From Candidatus Competibacteraceae bacterium (GTDB lineage Bacteria; Pseudomonadota; Gammaproteobacteria; Competibacterales; Competibacteraceae): DNA of 9,676 bases. Shown here one piece after another: positions 8,533 through 9,676 of this stretch. The DNA lies in the NCBI GenBank assembly GCA_012032855.1, contig JAAUQA010000084.1, positions 1 to 9,676 of the forward strand. Direction: 5' to 3'. The notes under the pieces were generated by a model that worked only from the letters and a program-made list of their open reading frames with translations, had not been told where the DNA came from and did not search any database. A program made the translations under genes and the position numbers. How positions within the stretch are numbered: position 1 is the stretch's first letter; each line of letters begins with the position of its first letter.

Positions 8533-9676
8533 ATGTACTCCAGTGTCCCACTCCGGCAGTGGTTAGTGCTGCGCTTTGCGTGGGTTGCCGCCCTGCCGCT
8601 GTTGGTTGTTGCACTGCTGGTTTGGTTATTGCTGTTGCCGCAACTTCGCGCTGATATTGAATTGCGTTACCAAACCCTGGCGCGAGCTGTCTCCGGTCAA
8701 GTCGAGATGTATCTGCTCAGCGCCCGTTATGAATTGACCGCGATTACCAAAATTCTCGAAGAACGTGGGCAACGACCCTCAACCTACTGGTTCGTGCCCT
8801 TGGATGCGCATGTCGGTACCGGCGAAGTTTTTGAAACGATTTATATCGTCAATTCAGCCGATGAGGTTCACTCAGTCGGGCTGCCGGTGGCGCAACGGCA
8901 GCGTCGAGAAGATTTGCTCGGCTTGGATTTGTCGCGGCGGAATTTTCTGCGCGAGGTGCGCTCGCTTGGTAATCCGGTGTGGTCAGAAACCTTTCTTTCC
9001 CTAATCAGCGGTCGACTGTCAGTTGCTTTAGCGATGCCGGTGCCGGGTGGGCGGCAGGTTGTTATCGGTGAAATCGCCATGGGACCGTTATCCGAGTTCC
9101 TTAATCAACTGCCCGGCGATGCCGGCTTACTGACTATGATTGTGGACCATCGCGGTCAGGTCATTGCCCACCCTAAACCTACTTTGAGTGGTCAGCAGAT
9201 CAATCTCAGTCATTTACCTCTTGTGCAAAAAGCGTTAGTCGGCGAGTTCACAACCGATAACCTGACGTTTGAGGGTTTGAGGCTGATCGGCTCTACCGTT
9301 GGCGTTCCTCAAGTCGGTTGGACTGTGTTGGTAGCCCAACAACGCCAAGAGGTTTTCCGACCCGCGACCTTCACCTTATGGGCAATGGCCGCCGGATTAA
9401 TTGCTGCACTGCTGTTGGCGGCTATTACTGGTTGGATACTGGCGCGGGATTTTGCGCAGCGCATTGATCAATACACGGAACGTGCGCACGCCATAGCCAA
9501 CGGCGATTATGAACAGTCCTGGCCCATCTCCAGAATCGAAGAGTTCGCTATTCTTGCCAACGATTTCCAGCGGATGGCGTCCTCCATCCGCCAGCGTGAA
9601 CAGGCCCTCATCGCGAGCGAAACCCGTTTTCGTGACCTCTCATCCATGGCCTCGGACTGGTTCTGGGAACAGGACG
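8533..9676 (+). CDS. Membrane sensor: dCache-like, HAMP and PAS start, partial at right edge
   Basis: The frame is open from the ATG at 8533 to the window end (381 residues) without correction. A first membrane helix (about 14-36) is followed by a periplasmic region of about 240 residues. This looks like a double Cache sensor domain: ELRYQTLARAVSGQVEMYL starts its long helix, TIYIVNSADEV and TMIVDHRGQVIAHP are the two strand-turn-strand cores, and VPQVGWTVLVAQ is a typical closing strand. A second membrane helix (about 280-303) leads into a HAMP linker (about 303-355). ETRFRDLSSMASDWFWEQD then begins a PAS domain. The output domain lies beyond the edge; it may be a histidine kinase or a GGDEF/EAL module. 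It starts 4 bases after the binding-lipoprotein gene with a weak Shine-Dalgarno, which suggests translational coupling and a shared signal path. Confidence 0.85.
   Translation, partial: MYSSVPLRQWLVLRFAWVAALPLLVVALLVWLLLLPQLRADIELRYQTLARAVSGQVEMYLLSARYELTAITKILEERGQRPSTYWFVPLDAHVGTGEVFETIYIVNSADEVHSVGLPVAQRQRREDLLGLDLSRRNFLREVRSLGNPVWSETFLSLISGRLSVALAMPVPGGRQVVIGEIAMGPLSEFLNQLPGDAGLLTMIVDHRGQVIAHPKPTLSGQQINLSHLPLVQKALVGEFTTDNLTFEGLRLIGSTVGVPQVGWTVLVAQQRQEVFRPATFTLWAMAAGLIAALLLAAITGWILARDFAQRIDQYTERAHAIANGDYEQSWPISRIEEFAILANDFQRMASSIRQREQALIASETRFRDLSSMASDWFWEQD

Noticed and set aside
1..9676. CRISPR array, tRNA, rRNA, insertion sequence or attachment site
   Set aside because: No regularly spaced repeats, tRNA-like cloverleaf, transposase motif or matching terminal repeats were seen. 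Small RNAs cannot be excluded by eye.

Overview
The window comes from a medium-GC bacterium, most likely a gammaproteobacterium. The evidence is its codon use, tightly packed operons with ATGA overlaps, a lipoprotein box, and a HAMP/PAS membrane sensor. I cannot name the genus. No rRNA, tRNA, CRISPR array, insertion sequence or phage gene is visible, and the whole window is protein coding apart from short gaps.

Layout. Bases 1-2708 (minus strand) hold a large secreted G8-domain / beta-helix protein related to the CEMIP/TMEM2 family. It runs off the left edge and is broken into five or six reading-frame pieces. Directly upstream on the same strand (2689-3663) is a KfrA-like DNA-binding coiled-coil protein. 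A 50-bp gap (3664-3713) separates this leftward pair from a rightward operon of two GTPases. The first (3714-4918) has an Era/HSR1-type G domain and a C-terminal DUF697-like region. The second (4915-6453) has two N-terminal membrane helices and a C-terminal G domain. After a 117-bp gap come an unrecognised 266-residue protein (6571-7371), a branched-chain-amino-acid-type periplasmic binding lipoprotein (7396-8528), and the N-terminal part of a membrane sensor (8533 to the right edge). The last three are close enough to form one transcription unit.

Reading-frame breaks. Four genes are interrupted by single-base shifts: five in the G8 gene, one in GTPase 1, a compensating pair in GTPase 2 and one in the binding protein. 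The protein sequence continues smoothly across each in another frame. All are one base, and most can be placed in a short run of identical bases. I read them mainly as sequencing or assembly errors rather than decay, and annotate each gene as one unit. The KfrA-like gene, the 266-residue gene and the sensor need no correction.

How the genes may work together. The GTPase pair is probably one functional unit, one soluble or peripheral and one membrane-anchored, acting at the inner membrane. The binding lipoprotein sits 4 bp before the sensor and no ABC permease is visible, so it may present a ligand to the sensor. The KfrA-like protein may regulate itself and the G8 gene from the divergent gap. 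These links are inferences from gene order.
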